The notes beneath the pieces were generated by a model. That model was not told where the DNA came from. It did not search any database and saw nothing but the letters and a program-made list of their open reading frames with translations. 10,252 nucleotides of DNA. Origin: Thermodesulfobacterium sp. GTDB lineage: Bacteria; Desulfobacterota; Thermodesulfobacteria; Thermodesulfobacteriales; Thermodesulfobacteriaceae. This document shows positions 7,556 through 10,252 of this stretch, piece after piece. How positions within the stretch are numbered: the stretch's first letter is position 1; the number at the start of each line of letters is the position of its first letter. The stretch spans positions 1 to 10,252 of the forward strand of contig JAGGXL010000200.1 of assembly GCA_021163085.1 (NCBI GenBank). The letters run 5' to 3'. The position numbers and the translations under genes are program-made.

Positions 7556-7927
7556 TTAAGGTTTCTCCACAGTAACTACTGTGTGAACATTTCCTCTGGG
7601 ATGAAAATCTGCTACTACTTTAAGTTTTTTAGGTTTAAGGAGATCCCACAGAGCATCAAAAATTTCATTGGTTGCTGCCTCATGAGAAATGTATCTGTTT
7701 CTAAATTTATTTAACCATAATTTCAAAGACTTAAGCTCTACAATTTTATCTTTGGGAACATAAGAAATTTTTATTACTGCAAAATCTGGATATCCAGATC
7801 TAGGGCAAAGGCAAGTAAATTCCGGGAAAGTAATTTCTATCAGATAATCCCTATCAGGATAAGGATTATCCCACGCTTCAAGTTGAGCCTCCTCTATAGC
7901 AATTTCTCCATACTTCTTTTTACTCAT
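7556..7927 (-). CDS. queF: NADPH-dependent 7-cyano-7-deazaguanine reductase (preQ1 synthase), short form
   Basis: Reduces preQ0 to preQ1 with NADPH in queuosine synthesis for tRNA wobble modification. The 123-aa protein is the single T-fold (unimodular, Bacillus-like) form, shorter than the 165-aa B. subtilis protein. The catalytic Cys41 and Asp48 sit in FTCLCPRSGYPDF (37-49) with the seven-residue spacing of B. subtilis Cys55/Asp62. The diagnostic QueF motif is ELKSLKLW (64-71), and SHE ends in Glu83, equivalent to B. subtilis Glu97. The C-terminal PRGNVHTVV replaces the more usual PRGG. It begins 31 bp after the inositol-1-phosphate synthase stop and has no Shine-Dalgarno sequence, while a candidate promoter lies just upstream. 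Its stop is 2 bp from the stop of the convergent exported-protein gene. The nearby leader is too short to hold a preQ1 riboswitch. Confidence 0.95.
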   Translation of the reverse strand: MSKKKYGEIAIEEAQLEAWDNPYPDRDYLIEITFPEFTCLCPRSGYPDFAVIKISYVPKDKIVELKSLKLWLNKFRNRYISHEAATNEIFDALWDLLKPKKLKVVADFHPRGNVHTVVTVEKP

Positions 7928-7935
7928 ACTTAATT

Positions 7936-7964
7936 ATTTTACCGGTTTTTATTTTACTTTACAA
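7936..7964 (-). promoter_or_regulatory. candidate promoter for queF, leaderless geometry
   Basis: On the minus strand TTGTAA (7964-7959) is followed after exactly 17 bp by TAAAAT (7941-7936), then eight bases to the queF ATG at 7927. Transcription would begin within about two bases of the start codon. There is no purine-rich ribosome-binding site in front of queF. The -35 box overlaps the stop codon of the preceding gene. Boxes of this quality are frequent in AT-rich DNA, so read-through from the upstream gene remains possible. Confidence 0.35.
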
Positions 7965-9104
7965 ATTCCCTATCCATTGTTTTAGTCTTTCAAAAGCTAA
8001 TATTCTTGGAAGATTGTGCATTTCTTTTGGACCAGGATTTTTCATATAAAAAGCATTTACAGGGTAAAGTGTACCAAATTCTTTTCTTTCTACAGCCATT
8101 TTACCTAATCTAACAAGGTCAACTATAAGCCCGGCTAAAGCAGGACTATCATTAATTCTTCCATTTATAACAAGTTCATCTATTGCTTCGTTGAAACTTA
8201 TATACTCAATATGCATAGAAATAAACTTTTTATCACCTAAGGGTTCAAGAAAACCAGTGGGTTTTATAAAATGAGGGGTTTCATATCTTAAAATATCTTT
8301 TACAATACTTGATTTGGTGAATTCTTTGCTTTTGTTTCTTTCTTCATCTGTTAAAGCAAGAAAGTCTATATTTCCTCCTATATTAAATTGAGCTATGCTT
8401 TTTACATACCTATTTCTTTGAGCAAGATGAGATAAAATATCAGCTGTTAGAGGAGTAGCTCCTGTAGCTCCATCATCTCCGAATATTACTAAATTGTTTT
8501 CTTTAGCTAATTCAACAAAAGCCGGATCATTTGCAATGAGAGTGGGTATAGCATTTACAAAGGTTGCACCTCCTACCTCCTTAGCATAAAGAGCTGCAGC
8601 ATAGGCATATACTTGGGTAGCAGTTATTTCCTCTTTTTTGTCCTTTTCTATAGTCTCAATTAGCTTTTCTTTACTTCCAAAAGGAATAAAAGATTCTGTA
8701 GTGCAAACATTTACTATTACATCAGGCTCAAGGGATTTCCATTCTTCAACCAATCTTTCTACAGCTTCATTAAGAGAAAGACCATCTTCTAATCCTTCAG
8801 CTTCTATAGGAAGATTTCTTAAACTTTTTAAATGAACTCCTTTTTTGATTTTTATATCCTTTAATGTTTCTGGAATTTTTCCTGACCAATAATTTTGTGC
8901 TACTTCAAAGATAGACTTTTCAATTTTACTTTTATCCACATCATAACTACCCACTATTTTAATTTCTACAAATTTTATAGGCAATTCATTTTTAAGAGGA
9001 ATTCCATAAGGTTCGATTTCTCCATTTTTTATTCTTTCAAGACCGATTGCGAAGATGCTTGCTACATATCCCTGTCCCAAAATAACTACTTTAACCATAG
9101 ACAT
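7959..9104 (-). CDS. inositol-1-phosphate synthase, archaeal-like short form
   Basis: Converts glucose 6-phosphate to L-myo-inositol 1-phosphate by an NAD+-dependent internal redox cycle. Numbered from the ATG at 9104 (381 aa), it is close to the short archaeal/thermophile enzymes and far below the roughly 530 aa of eukaryotic forms. Visible features: N-terminal Rossmann loop GQGYVAS (10-16), FVNAIPTLIANDPAF (182-196), GDDGATGATPLTADIL (209-224), NIGGNIDF (241-248), the Lys-rich SKEFTKSSIVKD (259-270) and DSPALAGLIVDLVRLGK (319-335). The conserved lysines there match the active-site region of the yeast and Archaeoglobus enzymes. The reading frame can also start at a GTG at 9110, but the AGGAGG (9115-9110) overlaps that codon and stands five bases before the ATG at 9104, which is therefore preferred. 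The gene overlaps the end of the DIP synthase gene by 14 bp, so the two are surely co-transcribed; its product is the substrate of both domains of that enzyme. Confidence 0.92.
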   Translation of the reverse strand: MSMVKVVILGQGYVASIFAIGLERIKNGEIEPYGIPLKNELPIKFVEIKIVGSYDVDKSKIEKSIFEVAQNYWSGKIPETLKDIKIKKGVHLKSLRNLPIEAEGLEDGLSLNEAVERLVEEWKSLEPDVIVNVCTTESFIPFGSKEKLIETIEKDKKEEITATQVYAYAAALYAKEVGGATFVNAIPTLIANDPAFVELAKENNLVIFGDDGATGATPLTADILSHLAQRNRYVKSIAQFNIGGNIDFLALTDEERNKSKEFTKSSIVKDILRYETPHFIKPTGFLEPLGDKKFISMHIEYISFNEAIDELVINGRINDSPALAGLIVDLVRLGKMAVERKEFGTLYPVNAFYMKNPGPKEMHNLPRILAFERLKQWIGNL

Positions 9105-10252
9105 TTTCACCTCCTTTCTTGGAAAAGTTTTTTCTCCAAACTAATAGTAAAGTTAATAATACCCTAAGGTTTGTTAAAACCGCAATAAAAGTAAATAATT
9201 CTAAAATTTTATTTATAAAGCAAAAAATCATAATTATAAATATTCTTTCATCTCTTTTTCCCGGCAGATATTTCATTTGTGGAATTACCTGATAAATATC
9301 TTCAAAAAAAGATGCTTTATATCTTTCAGTTGAATAACTTACCATTACCGATCCAAACATAGCAAAAGCTATAATTATCCAAGAAGTAGAAACTGGATTA
9401 ATTACACAGGCTAAAGCAAGGAGAAATAAAAAATCTATAAATCTATCCAACAAAGAATCTATATAACCTCCCAGTTTACTTGTTTGCATAGAAGCCCTTG
9501 CTATTTCTCCATCTACTCCATCAATAATAGAACTTATCTGATATAATACACATGCAAAAGGAATACTTATCCATACTGTAATTACAGAAAAAATGCCTAT
9601 TAAAAAGTTTAAGAAAGTAATCTGATTTGGTGTTAAATAGTCTACAAGGTATTCACTGAGTTTTGTAGAAATTTTTCTGTTAATTAATTTAGAAACCCAG
9701 CCATCTCCTTTTCCTTTTATAGAATGTTTAATCAAGTATTTTTTAGCCAGTTTAACATCTTCCGGGGTATCTATGTCTAACCAGAAATAACCACTCACTT
9801 CAGATACTTTTATTTTAGCTTCTTTCACTATTTCACTGAGTTCTACAACTTCTTTTTCTTTTACCAATCTTTCTGCAGTTTTAAAAATTTCAGGATTCAG
9901 AATAAAAAATCCTGTATCAAATCCATGGTATGAATTTAAATTTTTTCCGATATTTTTTACCTTTTGATTTTCAACTTCTACTTTCACAGCTTCTTCCTGG
10001 TTTATGTAAAGTCCTTTTTTATCAATAATTAAACCTTCTTTGTTAAGGGCATCTTTTATAAAGTCTTCTTCATAAAGATGGTCACTCATTAAAAGAACAA
10101 AATTTTCTGAAACAAAATCTTTAGCAAGATAAAGGGAATAACCATTACCTCTTTCTGGAAAATGATTTAAGATTAACTTGTATTTAAAATTATTTTGAGT
10201 TAAAAAGTCTTCATAAGCCTGTTTGAACTTAGGATTGGTTATTATTATGAAT
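9091..10252 (-). CDS. bifunctional CTP:inositol-1-phosphate cytidylyltransferase / di-myo-inositol phosphate phosphate synthase (5' partial)
   Basis: Makes CDP-inositol from CTP and inositol 1-phosphate, then joins it to a second inositol 1-phosphate to give phosphorylated di-myo-inositol phosphate, a thermoprotective solute. The frame is open to the window edge: 386 codons are visible. The Met at 10089 is internal, since the upstream codons read FPERGNGYSLYLAK and FVLLMSDHLY, typical of the cytidylyltransferase. The first roughly 40-60 residues, with the CTP-binding glycine loop, are missing. Numbered from the first visible codon: nucleotidyltransferase to about 173 (GFDTGFF 110-116, FWLDIDTPED 156-165), linker, then a membrane CDP-alcohol phosphatidyltransferase domain from about 195. 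Its signature DGxxAR-x8-GxxxDxxxD is complete (Asp247, Gly248, Ala251, Arg252, Gly261, Asp265, Asp269; nt 9513-9445). Hydrophobic stretches at about 210-244, 271-309 and 334-372 suggest some five to six membrane passes. The fused form is known from Archaeoglobus, Pyrococcus and Aquifex; Thermotoga has separate genes. It leads the inositol-1-phosphate synthase gene with a 14-bp overlap. Confidence 0.9.
   Translation of the reverse strand, partial: FIIITNPKFKQAYEDFLTQNNFKYKLILNHFPERGNGYSLYLAKDFVSENFVLLMSDHLYEEDFIKDALNKEGLIIDKKGLYINQEEAVKVEVENQKVKNIGKNLNSYHGFDTGFFILNPEIFKTAERLVKEKEVVELSEIVKEAKIKVSEVSGYFWLDIDTPEDVKLAKKYLIKHSIKGKGDGWVSKLINRKISTKLSEYLVDYLTPNQITFLNFLIGIFSVITVWISIPFACVLYQISSIIDGVDGEIARASMQTSKLGGYIDSLLDRFIDFLFLLALACVINPVSTSWIIIAFAMFGSVMVSYSTERYKASFFEDIYQVIPQMKYLPGKRDERIFIIMIFCFINKILELFTFIAVLTNLRVLLTLLLVWRKNFSKKGGENVYG
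9110..9115 (-). promoter_or_regulatory. ribosome-binding site deciding the inositol-1-phosphate synthase start
   Basis: The minus strand reads AAGGAGG then TGAAA then ATG. AGGAGG (9115-9110) is a perfect anti-Shine-Dalgarno match, five bases from the ATG at 9104 and eleven from the ATG at 9098. It shares its last base with the GTG at 9110, ruling that codon out as a sensible start. The site lies inside the 3' end of the DIP synthase coding region. Confidence 0.75.

Noticed and set aside
7568..7583. Inverted repeat CACAGT-AACT-ACTGTG as a terminator for the exported-protein gene or queF
   Set aside because: It lies inside the queF coding sequence and no T tract follows on either strand at the right distance.
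7928..7958. preQ1 riboswitch ahead of queF
   Set aside because: Only 31 bp separate it from the preceding stop codon and no pseudoknot-like C-rich/A-rich pattern is present.
8638..9167. Plus-strand open frames opposite the inositol-1-phosphate synthase gene (8638-8835, 8895-9167)
   Set aside because: They are antisense shadows of a strongly conserved minus-strand gene, with no ribosome-binding site and no recognisable protein features.
9091..10089. Start of the DIP synthase gene at the Met at 10089
   Set aside because: The same frame continues without a stop to the window edge and encodes conserved cytidylyltransferase sequence (FPERGNGYSLYLAK), so this Met is internal.

Overview
The window is AT-rich (about one third G+C by eye) and gene-dense. 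The proteins are rich in Lys, Glu and Ile, as is common in thermophiles. The strongest ecological marker is on the minus strand: a gene pair for di-myo-inositol phosphate (DIP), a compatible solute typical of organisms growing at high temperature. Together with a PurL carrying fused PurS-like domains (an arrangement I associate with Desulfobacterota-type bacteria) and a trypanosome-like phosphofructokinase, this suggests a thermophilic bacterium near Thermodesulfobacteria. That placement is inference; no rRNA or other phylogenetic marker is present.

Left part, plus strand (1-7553): a possible C-terminal tail of an upstream gene (2-52), then purL (93-3158), hisD (3173-4489), an ATP-type phosphofructokinase (4489-5835) and an exported FG-GAP/VCBS-like protein (5886-7553). 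Spacing is 14 bp, a 1-bp TAATG overlap, and 50 bp, so at least the first three genes read like one transcription unit. They cover purine synthesis, histidine synthesis and glycolysis; the first two pathways are linked through AICAR. The fourth gene is a secreted protein of unknown role and may or may not belong to the unit.

Right part, minus strand (10252-7556): a bifunctional CTP:inositol-1-phosphate cytidylyltransferase/DIP-phosphate synthase whose N-terminus lies outside the window, then inositol-1-phosphate synthase overlapping it by 14 bp, then queF (preQ1 synthase). The first two supply successive steps from glucose 6-phosphate through inositol 1-phosphate and CDP-inositol to phosphorylated DIP. 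The final phosphatase is not in the window. queF belongs to queuosine tRNA modification and may have its own promoter.

The two gene blocks converge with only 2 bp between stop codons and no recognisable terminator. No gene-free stretch exceeds 100 bp. I found no tRNA, rRNA, CRISPR array, insertion sequence or riboswitch. I do not see a clearly new multi-gene system; the points most worth a second look are the DIP cassette, the Gln-to-Trp change in HisD, the fused PurS-PurL, two candidate leaderless promoters of matching geometry, and the uncharacterised FG-GAP protein.
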